A DNA stretch of 25,890 nt from an uncultured Fidelibacterota bacterium. GTDB lineage: Bacteria; Marinisomatota; Marinisomatia; Marinisomatales; UBA1611. This document shows positions 1 through 8,314 of the stretch, one piece after another; the stretch's first letter is position 1, and each line of letters begins with the position of its first letter. The notes below the pieces were generated by a model that made no database searches, was not told the DNA's origin, and worked only from the letters and a program-made list of their open reading frames with translations. A program made the position numbers and the translations under genes. The stretch covers positions 1-25,890 of the forward strand of contig CAJWMI010000016.1 of the NCBI GenBank assembly GCA_913043185.1, written 5' to 3'.

Positions 1-1686
1 TTCCCCTCTGGATATTGCATCCAACTCGTTTTCCATTTTTGCTGTAAAGTTTTTATCCACTAGGGTGCTAAAATGATTCTCTAGCAGTTGCGTAATGGCC
101 AATCCTAAATAAGTAGGTGAGAGATTATTCTTTGTTTTTTCCACATAGCCTCTCCGAACTATTGTGTCAAGTATGGACGCAAAAGTCGATGGTCTTCCTA
201 TGCCATTAGACTCCATTTCTTTAACCAAAGATGCTTCTGTAAATCTTGCAGGGGGTTTTGTTTTATGGCTCTGAGCAGCAAGACTAGAACAAACAAGCTC
301 TTCATCAACTGATAAATCAGGAAGAATTTTTTCTTTATTTGCAAGCTCAGCATCAGGATTATCTCTTCCTTCAACATATATCTTCATGTAACCTGGGAAA
401 ACAATGATCTGACCACTTGCCTTAAACTCAGTTTCTTTGTTAGCGATGACTACCGACGTCTGTTTTAATTTGGCCGGCACCATTTGGCTGGCGATTGTTC
501 TCTGCCAAATTAGCTCATACAATTTTGCAGCTTCCGCACCTAGTTTTGAGTTTACATCATCTACACTTAAGAATACTTTGTGTGCGGGTCTAATAGCTTC
601 ATGCGCTTCCTGAGCATTTTTCACATTGGTCTCGTACTGGTTGGGCGTTTTTGGCAGATAAGTATCCCCAAAAAGTTTAGAAATAAGAGTCCTTGATCCA
701 TTTAAAGCCTCTTCAGATAGATGAGTAGAATCTGTTCTCATATATGTGATAAAACCATTGTCATATAGTTGCTGAGCAACTCTCATTGTATTCTTTGCAG
801 AGAAACGTAATTTACGAGCTGCTTCCTGTTGTAACGTACTCGTTGTAAAGGGAGGCTTAGGGTTTGAGGTTTTTGGTTTTTCATTAATACTGCTGACTGT
901 CCATTTCCCGTTTTCAAGATTAGAGACTAGTTTTTCGGCTTCTTTTTTGTTTAGTATTAATGATCTAGAATTTTTTATTCTACCTGTGTCCGAGTCAAAG
1001 TCATTACTGGAGATAATCGTTTTCCCATCAACCTTATGTAGTACAGCTTCAAACATGGCCTCAGATTGATTCTTATTTAGTTTTGCTTTTAGATCAAAAT
1101 ATTCAGTTCTTAAATACTTTTGTCTTTTTCTGTCTCTTTCAATCAAAATTTTTACGCATGCCGACTGCACTCTTCCAGCAGATAATGTAGTATTAACAAA
1201 ATTCATATTTTTTTGCAGTGTTGCCCATAGCACTGGTGAAACTTTATAGCCTACAAGCCGATCAATAATTCTCCTAGTTTTTTGTGAACTAATTAAATTA
1301 TTATTGAGCTTTCGGCTATTGCCCATTCCTTCTTTTATTCCGGCTTTTGTAATCTCTGTAAACTCGACTCGTTCTAGCTTCTCTTCAGGAACTTCGCTTG
1401 CGAGGTGTGCAGCAATCGCTTCTCCTTCTCGATCAGGATCGCTTGCAATATATACTCGTTCTGCAGACGCACTCTTTTTTCTTAATTCCTTAACAAAATC
1501 TTTACGATTTGGGAGTATATCAAGTGTCATCTCAAAATCATTTTCAATATCTATTCCAAGTTTATTTGATGGCAGATCTTTAACATGGCCTACACATGCA
1601 ATAACCTCAAATTCACTTTCGAGATATTGTTCTATTGTTCTTGCTTTAGATGGTGACTCTACTACTATTAAGGATTTTTGACTCAT
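1..1686 (-). CDS. topA: DNA topoisomerase I, type IA (3' end beyond window)
   Basis: Relaxes negatively supercoiled DNA through a covalent 5'-phosphotyrosine intermediate. I translated 562 codons from the ATG at 1686 down to position 1 with no stop; the C-terminal part, where zinc fingers usually lie, is outside the window. The N-terminal Toprim domain shows SLIVVESPSKA with Glu10, and SDPDREGEA with acidic residues D83, D85 and E87. Next come the type IA landmarks GYKVSPVLW (about 147-154) and SAGRVQSACVKIL. The catalytic tyrosine is in GFITYMRTDST (Tyr315, codon at 742-744). Later motifs include PPARFTEASLVKEME and NGIGRPSTFA. No clear SD precedes the start. It lies 70 nt downstream of hisS on the same strand and is probably co-transcribed. 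The family call is secure. Confidence 0.97.
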   Translation of the reverse strand, partial: MSQKSLIVVESPSKARTIEQYLESEFEVIACVGHVKDLPSNKLGIDIENDFEMTLDILPNRKDFVKELRKKSASAERVYIASDPDREGEAIAAHLASEVPEEKLERVEFTEITKAGIKEGMGNSRKLNNNLISSQKTRRIIDRLVGYKVSPVLWATLQKNMNFVNTTLSAGRVQSACVKILIERDRKRQKYLRTEYFDLKAKLNKNQSEAMFEAVLHKVDGKTIISSNDFDSDTGRIKNSRSLILNKKEAEKLVSNLENGKWTVSSINEKPKTSNPKPPFTTSTLQQEAARKLRFSAKNTMRVAQQLYDNGFITYMRTDSTHLSEEALNGSRTLISKLFGDTYLPKTPNQYETNVKNAQEAHEAIRPAHKVFLSVDDVNSKLGAEAAKLYELIWQRTIASQMVPAKLKQTSVVIANKETEFKASGQIIVFPGYMKIYVEGRDNPDAELANKEKILPDLSVDEELVCSSLAAQSHKTKPPARFTEASLVKEMESNGIGRPSTFASILDTIVRRGYVEKTKNNLSPTYLGLAITQLLENHFSTLVDKNFTAKMENELDAISRGE

Positions 1687-1756
1687 ATATTTATAATTAT
1701 TATGTTAGTTAAATTATTGATTATTTCTTCGCGCGTATAAAATGTAATAGAAAAAA

Positions 1757-3016
1757 TTAAATTGTCAAACTTTTGAAATAATTAAAAAAGTTTTTCTGAT
1801 CAATTGTTTCCTGGTTACCATCGATTAAATTTTTTACTTGGACAGTTTTTTCATTATTTTCTTGTTCACCAACTATAACCGCAAAATTAGCATCGCATCT
1901 ATTTGCCTCTCTCATTTGTGCTTTCATACTTCTTCTCATTGTTTCTAATAAAACATTATAGCCCAAGCTTCTTAAACCTTTTGCTAATCTTTGAACAGAA
2001 CCTAAAGCATCTTTTTCAACGCAAACTATGTAAATAGTTGGCCTTGTTTCTTCATTATTTTTGTTTGAAGATATTGCTAGCAGTATTCTTTCCATGCCTG
2101 CTGCAAAACCAACAGCTGGAGTATCCTTTCCTCCTAAGGATTTAATGAGGCCATCGTATCGACCTCCACCAAGCAAGGCATCCTGAGCGCCAATATCATT
2201 TGATATAATCTCAAATGTAGTTTGAGTATAATAATCAAGTCCTCGAACTAGTAATGGGTCTAAGCTAAAAGGGATCTCGATTGCATTTAGATAGTCCTGT
2301 ACCTGCTTAAAATGTGAGTGATCATCTTTTGTGTAAAACTCCTCAATTTTAGGTGACGATTGAATAATATTAATCTCATCTTTATTCTTTGTGTCAAGAA
2401 TACGTAACGGATTATTTATTAATCGCTGTTGACTTACTTTTGATAGCTTTGATTTGTAAGGCTTCAAAAAATTTACCAATTCACTTCTGTATTTGTTTCT
2501 ACAATCCTCTGAACCAATGCTTGATAGTTTAAGCTCTAAGTTACTTATACCTGCATCTGAAAGAATCTGCCAGCCCAATGCTATTATCTCGGCATCTTGT
2601 TCTGGATTATTGCTTCCGATTGCCTCAACGCCAAACTGATGAAACTGTCTTTGTCTGCCTTTTTGAGGTCTTTCTCTACGAAAAGAGGGTCCAATATAAT
2701 ACAATCTTTGTAGTGAAGACTGACTACCTAGACTATGCTGTATAAATGATCTCACTACAGAAGCAGTCATTTCTGGTCTTAATGCAATGGTGGTATTATC
2801 TCTATCAACCCAGGAGTACATTTCTTTAGAAACAATATCTGTATTTTCTCCAATTCCTCTATTGAATAAACTAGCATCTTCAATTATGGGTGTTCTTATT
2901 TCGTTATACCCAAAAAGTGAAGCATTTTTATGGATTATTTTTTCTAGCCTCTGCCAGTCTTTTGAATTATCTGGTAATACATCATGAGTCCCTTTTATTG
3001 TTCTTATTTGGTTCAT
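1757..3016 (-). CDS. hisS: Histidine-tRNA ligase
   Basis: Class II aminoacyl-tRNA synthetase that charges tRNA-His in the cytoplasm. The 419 residues are the usual length. It opens with the family signature IRTIKGTHDVLPD. Motif 2 is RRERPQKGRQRQFHQFGVEA (113-132). The histidine-specific signatures are LVRGLDYYT (256-264) and GGGRYDGL (283-290), and motif 3 is GFAAGMERIL (303-312). The C-terminal part (about 325-415) matches an anticodon-binding domain. The ATG at 3016 is preceded on the mRNA by TCTGGAGAAAAAA, a fair SD inside the upstream gene. The start overlaps that gene's stop by four bases (ATGA), which suggests translational coupling. Nothing is missing or unusual. Confidence 0.98.
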   Translation of the reverse strand: MNQIRTIKGTHDVLPDNSKDWQRLEKIIHKNASLFGYNEIRTPIIEDASLFNRGIGENTDIVSKEMYSWVDRDNTTIALRPEMTASVVRSFIQHSLGSQSSLQRLYYIGPSFRRERPQKGRQRQFHQFGVEAIGSNNPEQDAEIIALGWQILSDAGISNLELKLSSIGSEDCRNKYRSELVNFLKPYKSKLSKVSQQRLINNPLRILDTKNKDEINIIQSSPKIEEFYTKDDHSHFKQVQDYLNAIEIPFSLDPLLVRGLDYYTQTTFEIISNDIGAQDALLGGGRYDGLIKSLGGKDTPAVGFAAGMERILLAISSNKNNEETRPTIYIVCVEKDALGSVQRLAKGLRSLGYNVLLETMRRSMKAQMREANRCDANFAVIVGEQENNEKTVQVKNLIDGNQETIDQKNFFNYFKSLTI

Positions 3017-3351
3017 TTTTTTTCTCCAGAAATAGCATAAACTATATTTGTCGCTTGTTGTTCATATGATTTAGGAACAAAAACTCTAATGACATCATCA
3101 ATTAATTCAGACCCTGTTGTGCTTAAAACAGAACTATTCCAATTACTTTTTACATAATGAGGGATTTTTTTCTGGTTTAATATTTCAATAATCATATCCG
3201 CGTATGTGCTTCCAATAAGTGTTGGCAATGGCATCCATGTCATCTCAGGGATAGGAAGGTCAAGCGAGCAGGCATCTATAAGGCTCACGTTGCAGTCTCC
3301 GCATTCATTAATATTATCTAAATACTCAGCCTGACAATCCGGGCATATCAT
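3013..3351 (-). CDS. Small zinc-ribbon protein with DUF2007-like domain
   Basis: A 112-residue soluble protein. The N-terminus carries a four-cysteine zinc ribbon: C3-x2-C6, then C17-x2-C20. From about residue 40, PLPTLIGSTYADMIIEILNQ followed by KKIPHYVKSN resembles the DUF2007 'putative signal-transducing' fold (a short beta-alpha-beta unit beginning with a Leu/Gly-rich strand). Its function is unknown in general. Its last four bases overlap the hisS start, and lptD ends 64 nt upstream, so it sits inside a lptD-hisS-topA run. No good SD is visible before the ATG at 3351. The DUF2007 assignment rests on pattern memory, not a profile search; the zinc ribbon is directly visible. Confidence 0.8.
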   Translation of the reverse strand: MICPDCQAEYLDNINECGDCNVSLIDACSLDLPIPEMTWMPLPTLIGSTYADMIIEILNQKKIPHYVKSNWNSSVLSTTGSELIDDVIRVFVPKSYEQQATNIVYAISGEKK

Positions 3352-3415
3352 GTTTTAACTCTGGATAAATCATAGTGTTAATTTCTTAAAGATCGTTGAT
3401 AGAACAAATAGCAGA

Positions 3416-6400
3416 TTAAAATGGAGATTTAGAATAGACTCCACCTTTTTTTTCAATCTTTAAATCTTTTAGTGTTGGTGATTTTACATTGAGCCTTACA
3501 TATACTCCTTGTCCTATACCGCCCGGCGTCCAGTTAAGTGATAGCTCCCAACAGTGCAGGTCTCGATTTAAAGATATATTGTGACTAACCAAGTCTTTTT
3601 TAATCATATCAAAACGTGCCCGGTAAGCCAGTTTCCAATATTTTGACACTTGAATATTTGAGGAAGTATTAACCCAAAATGTCTTATTTTTGTTTAAAGG
3701 ATTATAAGCGTTATAGCTATAGCTAACGCTTAAGTTAGTGCTCCATAATTTTCCATCTTTAATTGTATTATTTATTGATTTAATTGGGCTATGTAATCCT
3801 GGCCCTGCGAGATCATTGTTTATCTCTGTAGAGTCAATATCTTTTGTTTTTTGTTCATTATTTTTCTTCCATTGATTTCCACTTAACCTAAAGCCAGTGG
3901 ATAGTCTAGCGTTTGTTAATCTTGGAGATAGGACACCATTTCTGTTTACACTATATTTATTGATTCTTGCTCCAGTTTCTCTATTGTATCCGAAAAAGTC
4001 ATGTGTCATGGATAGATCAAGATTAAGTTTCCCAAAAAGTTTAGATCTGATAGATGATCTAAGATTAGCAAGTTTATATTTTTCAGCTGCAAAGTTATAA
4101 CTACTGCTCATTCTCCAGCTAAAAAGGTCTATCTTTTTTTCCTCTTCATTTGTAACGGTTTTTGCTTGGAAAATATTATTCAATGAAAAATTAATATTTT
4201 TTTGTTCATTGCTAGGAGTGCTTCCAGCCATTGTACCAGAGAACCGATCATGCTTAATCGCATTTCCATTGGTGGGGTCATTATAGGTTTCAATATATCC
4301 TAATTCGTGTCCGAAAACAGGTTTTGAAAAATCTGGGGTCCATGAGAATCCGATGGACGGAGAAGCGACATGTCGGATGACTTTGAGTGGGCCGAAAGGT
4401 AAAGCAAAAACACCGTATAATTTGGTATTAGCATTTAATGAAAAAGAGCCAGTAGTCCTTGTTGCAAAGCCTCTGGTTTCAATATTTTGAAAGTTATTGG
4501 TTGAATCATTCCAAACCTTGTCAAAAGTTCGGTTTACCCATGCAGACCTTAGGTTTATACTGGGATTAATATTTATATGTTTAAATAATTTTGTTGGAGC
4601 ATTTATTGAAGCACTATGGGTCCAACCATTATCAATAAATACTGTGTCTATTGGATTACCATCTGCATCGCGTTCCCAGTCAAAATTATTAAGTGAATCA
4701 ATAAATACTGATTCATAATATTTTCTATCTTTATTGGTAAAGTAAAATCCATAATTCCAGGTAATATTATTGTACCATCGTTTTTGATCATTTTTTGTAG
4801 GGATTAGGTTGCTTTGCCCATGTCTAAATGAAATTTTTGGCAGTGTTCTGTTGATTATGTTTAACTGAGATCCTGCTTGAGTAGGAGCAATATAATAGTT
4901 GCTCGTATTATCAGTTTTTTTATCGACTAAAAGATCTTGATTTGAGTACAGATTAAAGCTCATTGAATTTTTTGATTTTGTCCATCTTTTTGTGTAGGTA
5001 ACATTCGATGTTGCCTTTTGATCCATGCGCTGGGCTATATCAAGACCATATTTTCTATTGTAATTACCGTTACTTGAGTAAGTGGTATTAGCATTGAATG
5101 TTTGATTATTTCTTAAAACCTGAGCGTGATTCCATCGGAACATAAAATTGCTATTTCTATTTTCTTTGAGTGAAATTATATCTTCGCTGCCAGATAAGAA
5201 TTGTTGATTTCTGATGTAGAAACTTCCACTGAATTTGTATCGTACTCTGTATTGATTTTTTATGTTTAATACTGCACCTTGTCGATCACCAAAACTCATT
5301 GTGAACTTCGAGTCCCAGTAATCGTTAGGCGCCCAATAGTAGCCTAGCCCATCTATATATTGTCCCCTAGATCTGCTTTCTCCATAGGCTGGCATTATCC
5401 AGCCTGAGTGTCTTCTTCCACCTTGGTGAGGGAAAATTGCGAGTGGAACGCCGGCTACTGGAATCTCAGCTAGCTTTAACACAATTGGTTTAGCGATTAC
5501 AACATCATTTTGAATTATTTTCATTTTATTTGATTCAAAATGAAAATGTGGTGTATCAAGATCGCATGTAGTGAACACGGAATTCTTTATATAAATAATA
5601 TCATCACTCTCGTTTCTAATTTCTTTACCCTTATAGTAACCGTCTTCTGCTTTTGTTTTTCCATAAATAATTTTTCCTCTTTTAGTGTCTAGATTGTAGA
5701 TCATTTCTTTGCCCACCATCGGATCGCGACCTTTTTCAGTAATGGTAGGCTTAATTGTTTTATAGCTAGAGTCTGCCATACTTCTAGGGTGTGCATTAAG
5801 CATTTTTGTTGGCCAATCAACTTTTATGTATCCAGCCTCTAGGTCTGTATTATCATGATGCGCTTTTGCATTTCCGATGAGTTCGGTTTCTTCTGTTTTC
5901 AAATGATAATCTATTTTTTCTGCAGAATATATTAGAGGATATTCAATATCATTTGATACCGTATCAGGAATATATTTACCCTGGGAGCCACCATTTACTA
6001 AAATATTATTTAGCTCTTTTTCTGTAAAACTCATTATGATTGTATCGCCTGATGTCACATTTTTCCCTTTGTATAATGAATCCTCAAAAATGTGATAGAT
6101 AGTGGTGGCCATACCACTAAGCCTAAGTGAATCCAGTGTGCCATTATCAAAAAAACCTTCCAAGCTTGTGCTCGTCATGTCATCATTGAATTGCAATTTT
6201 AGTCTGGCTCTAGTAGTATCTTTTTTGTTGTACTGGTACCCCTCTGATGTTGTTGACGCTTGGGCATTTTTGGGAATATATATTTGTTTTAATTTCTTTT
6301 TGTCATAGCTCATAATAATCTTTTTCCCATAAAGAGCACGTTTCTCATCTAGTATTTTTGGTTTTATTTCTAAATAAGTTTTTTCATTAGTATGGTCATA

Positions 6401-6949
6401 TATGGCCATACCACATGTAGCCGTTCGAAGAGAGTCCTCAATAATTACATTCCCGATAGCGGTATAGGATACAACGTTTGACCCCGGTCTTTTAATGTAT
6501 TCTATTCTATTCGCCTTAATTTTTTGATTATTTTGAAATAATTCTACATGCCCAAGTGCTACCCCACTATCTATCTCAGTAAAGTAGATTAAAGTATCAG
6601 AGTTTAGACTATAGTCTAAGTCTATGATTTTAGGGCTTCCTGTGCTTTCGACTTTGTCTTGTTTAGAATAATATGTTATACTGTCACATGCTAGTGAGAG
6701 TGTTTCTTTGGTAAGGATTACTTCATCAAATAAATAAGCGATATCTTGTTTTTCTTTGTATGTGCCGTATTGGCACTTTAGTTCAACTGGGCCTTTTTGA
6801 AATTCAACATTACCCTTGAGATATTTTACTGATTCTCGACCAACTTTTTTACTTTCTAAAATGTCTGCTTTTTTTAGTTTTAATCTATTTGCTGATACAT
6901 TTGATATGGTAAAAAGCGAGAGTAAAATTATTTTTGATAATGAATTCAA
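3416..6949 (-). CDS. lptD: LptD/OstA-like LPS-assembly outer-membrane protein
   Basis: Outer-membrane barrel that, with LptE, would insert lipopolysaccharide into the outer leaflet. It has 1177 residues, much longer than the roughly 780 of E. coli and in line with large FCB-type LptD proteins. A signal peptide (about 1-20, ending SNVSA before N) is followed by OstA/LptA-like beta-jellyroll repeats: about 24-200, where KGNVEF, GHVELF and GNVIIEDS recur, and again near 340-470. A conserved LptD barrel-entry segment, GWIMPAYGESRSRGQ with nearby GLGYYWAPNDYWD, lies at about 512-548. The rest is alternating beta-barrel strands ending in HCWELSLNWTPGG. The start appears to be TTG: an in-frame TAA lies at 6955-6953 and no ATG occurs near the signal peptide. 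No SD is evident. Family confidence is high; LPS transport itself is inferred. Confidence 0.9.
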   Translation of the reverse strand: MNSLSKIILLSLFTISNVSANRLKLKKADILESKKVGRESVKYLKGNVEFQKGPVELKCQYGTYKEKQDIAYLFDEVILTKETLSLACDSITYYSKQDKVESTGSPKIIDLDYSLNSDTLIYFTEIDSGVALGHVELFQNNQKIKANRIEYIKRPGSNVVSYTAIGNVIIEDSLRTATCGMAIYDHTNEKTYLEIKPKILDEKRALYGKKIIMSYDKKKLKQIYIPKNAQASTTSEGYQYNKKDTTRARLKLQFNDDMTSTSLEGFFDNGTLDSLRLSGMATTIYHIFEDSLYKGKNVTSGDTIIMSFTEKELNNILVNGGSQGKYIPDTVSNDIEYPLIYSAEKIDYHLKTEETELIGNAKAHHDNTDLEAGYIKVDWPTKMLNAHPRSMADSSYKTIKPTITEKGRDPMVGKEMIYNLDTKRGKIIYGKTKAEDGYYKGKEIRNESDDIIYIKNSVFTTCDLDTPHFHFESNKMKIIQNDVVIAKPIVLKLAEIPVAGVPLAIFPHQGGRRHSGWIMPAYGESRSRGQYIDGLGYYWAPNDYWDSKFTMSFGDRQGAVLNIKNQYRVRYKFSGSFYIRNQQFLSGSEDIISLKENRNSNFMFRWNHAQVLRNNQTFNANTTYSSNGNYNRKYGLDIAQRMDQKATSNVTYTKRWTKSKNSMSFNLYSNQDLLVDKKTDNTSNYYIAPTQAGSQLNIINRTLPKISFRHGQSNLIPTKNDQKRWYNNITWNYGFYFTNKDRKYYESVFIDSLNNFDWERDADGNPIDTVFIDNGWTHSASINAPTKLFKHININPSINLRSAWVNRTFDKVWNDSTNNFQNIETRGFATRTTGSFSLNANTKLYGVFALPFGPLKVIRHVASPSIGFSWTPDFSKPVFGHELGYIETYNDPTNGNAIKHDRFSGTMAGSTPSNEQKNINFSLNNIFQAKTVTNEEEKKIDLFSWRMSSSYNFAAEKYKLANLRSSIRSKLFGKLNLDLSMTHDFFGYNRETGARINKYSVNRNGVLSPRLTNARLSTGFRLSGNQWKKNNEQKTKDIDSTEINNDLAGPGLHSPIKSINNTIKDGKLWSTNLSVSYSYNAYNPLNKNKTFWVNTSSNIQVSKYWKLAYRARFDMIKKDLVSHNISLNRDLHCWELSLNWTPGGIGQGVYVRLNVKSPTLKDLKIEKKGGVYSKSPF

Positions 6950-6988
6950 ATTTTATTCAATTTTATTAGAATTTTAATTCAGAAAGAT

Positions 6989-7003
6989 ATTGGTTATACC
7001 AAT
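6989..7003. promoter_or_regulatory. Perfect inverted repeat upstream of lptD
   Basis: ATTGGT-TAT-ACCAAT is a 6-bp perfect palindrome with a 3-nt centre, lying 40 nt upstream of the lptD TTG start in the 232-nt gap between lptD and tRNA-Thr. It could be a small operator or a hairpin in the lptD leader. The rest of the gap is AT-rich and I see no convincing promoter or ORF in it. A palindrome this short can occur by chance. Confidence 0.25.
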
Positions 7004-7181
7004 TAGAAAATATATTTGTTCAAATAATTATCTAGATATCTGTTCTTCCTCGTTTGATATCAGAATTTAGCACGCTTACAATTTTTCAAATAGATAATCA
7101 TAAGTAGCAATATTTAATATAAGATAAGTAAAGTTTTTATATTCTGAAACCAGAGTGCATTCTTAAATTAACTTGATTATT

Positions 7182-7258
7182 GCCGGGTTAGCTGAGTTGG
7201 TTCAAGCGACTGATTCGTAATCAGTAGTAGGTGGGTTCGATTCCCATACCCGGCTCCA
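7182..7258 (+). tRNA. tRNA-Thr (anticodon CGU), CCA encoded
   Basis: A cloverleaf can be folded by hand. The acceptor GCCGGGT (7182-7188) pairs with ACCCGGC (7248-7254), followed by discriminator T7255 and encoded CCA (7256-7258). The anticodon stem is ACTGA/TCAGT with loop TTCGTAA, giving anticodon CGU at 7216-7218, which reads ACG. The T-stem is GTGGG/CCCAT with loop TTCGATT. The D-arm is slightly irregular: the 13-22 position is G-A instead of C-G, and position 21 is C instead of A. The 3' end lies 7 nt from the stop of the convergent yidD-like gene. Confidence 0.95.
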
Positions 7259-7265
7259 TCAAAGA

Positions 7266-7901
7266 TTAATTGTTGGCTTTGTTTTTTAAAGGCGGTTGAT
7301 AATACTTTGCTGCTCTCCATCCTCCATATATCTCTGCAGCATAAAGAACTGCGAAAGTTGAACTGAAGAGAGGGGCTAAGATTTTTTGCTTGTTTTTTAT
7401 TGCGATGGAAGATGCTTTCCATGATATAGCCAAATTTATTATACTATATAAACCATCATAAAATCTTCCAGCGTAAATACGCCCTAGCCCAGGAACTATT
7501 GATAGAATCGTAGCAATAGCTGGTGATTTTTTGTTCTTTTGATAGATTTTAGGATTTACAAAATCGATTAGTCTTCCGTCATCATCATTGTAGACCCCAT
7601 TAATCTTTTGATGATAGTAAAGCGCAGAAGGGTTACACCTAACAATCCTTTCTGCAGCAATAACTGAGCCCGCTATAACGCCATTATCTCTAATCGATAT
7701 TGTACAATAATTTGAACAGCTTGGATAAAATTGACAGTTGAAAATATTAGAATTATATGAGATTCGTTGCCACCTGGTAACAGGATAAATAAGAATTTTT
7801 TTCATATATGAAATATTTTCAGATTCTAATAATGAATCCGCAGGATATTCCACCTGGGCGGATATTATGGATAGAAATATTATTAATACTATTTTTTTCA
7901 T
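7266..7901 (-). CDS. Secreted YidD-like protein with C-terminal membrane domain
   Basis: YidD is a small factor that helps YidC insert inner-membrane proteins. The core here (about 35-95) is clear: CQFYPSCSNYC (C56-C66), then a helix, then AERIVRCNP (C89), matching the YidD pattern CRFxPTCSxYA...RCHP. Two things are unusual. A cleavable signal peptide (MKKIVLIIFLSIISA, cut before Q16) replaces the usual cytoplasmic amphipathic start. About 85 residues follow the core, with hydrophobic segments near 125-140, 148-168 and 175-195 and a PGLGRIYAGRFYDG motif reminiscent of TM2-type domains. Length is 211 residues against 70-100 for ordinary YidD. It is convergent with tRNA-Thr and divergent from the small membrane-protein gene. 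Function as a YidC partner is inferred only. Confidence 0.82.
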   Translation of the reverse strand: MKKIVLIIFLSIISAQVEYPADSLLESENISYMKKILIYPVTRWQRISYNSNIFNCQFYPSCSNYCTISIRDNGVIAGSVIAAERIVRCNPSALYYHQKINGVYNDDDGRLIDFVNPKIYQKNKKSPAIATILSIVPGLGRIYAGRFYDGLYSIINLAISWKASSIAIKNKQKILAPLFSSTFAVLYAAEIYGGWRAAKYYQPPLKNKANN

Positions 7902-7963
7902 ACTTGCTAATCTATTAATATTATGTGTCGAACTCTAAACTGAATATTCGATAAACAATCAAT

Positions 7964-7969
7964 TATAAT
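7964..7969 (+). promoter_or_regulatory. Possible -10 element, near-leaderless
   Basis: A consensus TATAAT lies 9 nt before the ATG at 7978, with only a weak -35 candidate (CTGAAT at 7940-7945, 18-nt spacer). If used, transcription would begin almost at the start codon. No SD is present, which fits a leaderless message. In AT-rich DNA this could be coincidence. Confidence 0.3.
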
Positions 7970-7977
7970 AAAAAATA

Positions 7978-8283
7978 ATGGAAAATATAATAGAAGCAAT
8001 TACCGCTAACCCTGTTTATCTAGCGATAGCGGTTATATTAGCGATTGTGGTTGTTTATGGATTTATTAAAAAAATTATTAAGCTCGTTCTTGTCACCGCA
8101 TCTATTTTTATTTTATATATCGCGTATTTGCATTATACAGGGAAGAATACTACGGAGATCTCAAAGTCAGTATCGAAATCAGCAGAAATATTAAAAGATG
8201 CCGTCTCAAAAACAGGTGAAAAAGTGAAAGAATCAGCTATAAAAACAATCGAGAAAAAAGTAGAAGATAAACTAACTGATTAG
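7978..8283 (+). CDS. Small membrane protein with charged amphipathic tail
   Basis: A 101-residue protein I do not recognise. Residues about 12-30 and 34-52 form two hydrophobic segments separated by KK, so it is probably an inner-membrane hairpin. From about 56 to the end is a Lys/Glu/Ser/Ala-rich amphipathic helix with an approximate 11-residue rhythm (KSVSKSAEILKDAV, KTGEKVKESAIKTI, EKKVEDKL). This kind of helix is seen in stress and LEA-like or membrane-surface proteins. It has no catalytic motif. It is divergent from the yidD-like gene across 76 nt and convergent with the Nudix gene. No SD precedes the ATG. The coding call rests on its clean composition and fit between neighbours. Confidence 0.75.
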   Translation: MENIIEAITANPVYLAIAVILAIVVVYGFIKKIIKLVLVTASIFILYIAYLHYTGKNTTEISKSVSKSAEILKDAVSKTGEKVKESAIKTIEKKVEDKLTD

Positions 8284-8314
8284 TTTAATCGCGAACCTGT
8301 AGACAACAAAAACT

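Noticed and set aside
1304..1681. Plus-strand 125-codon open frame
   Set aside because: It lies opposite the Toprim domain of topA, is Ser/Leu-rich and has no recognisable motif.
1762..1767. Minus-strand TTGACA inside the end of hisS as a topA promoter
   Set aside because: At proper spacing the -10 would be ACATTT, a poor match; read-through from hisS is sufficient.
7177..7422. Minus-strand 81-codon open frame over tRNA-Thr and the yidD-like gene
   Set aside because: It runs through the tRNA and overlaps the well-supported yidD-like frame; it is a shadow.
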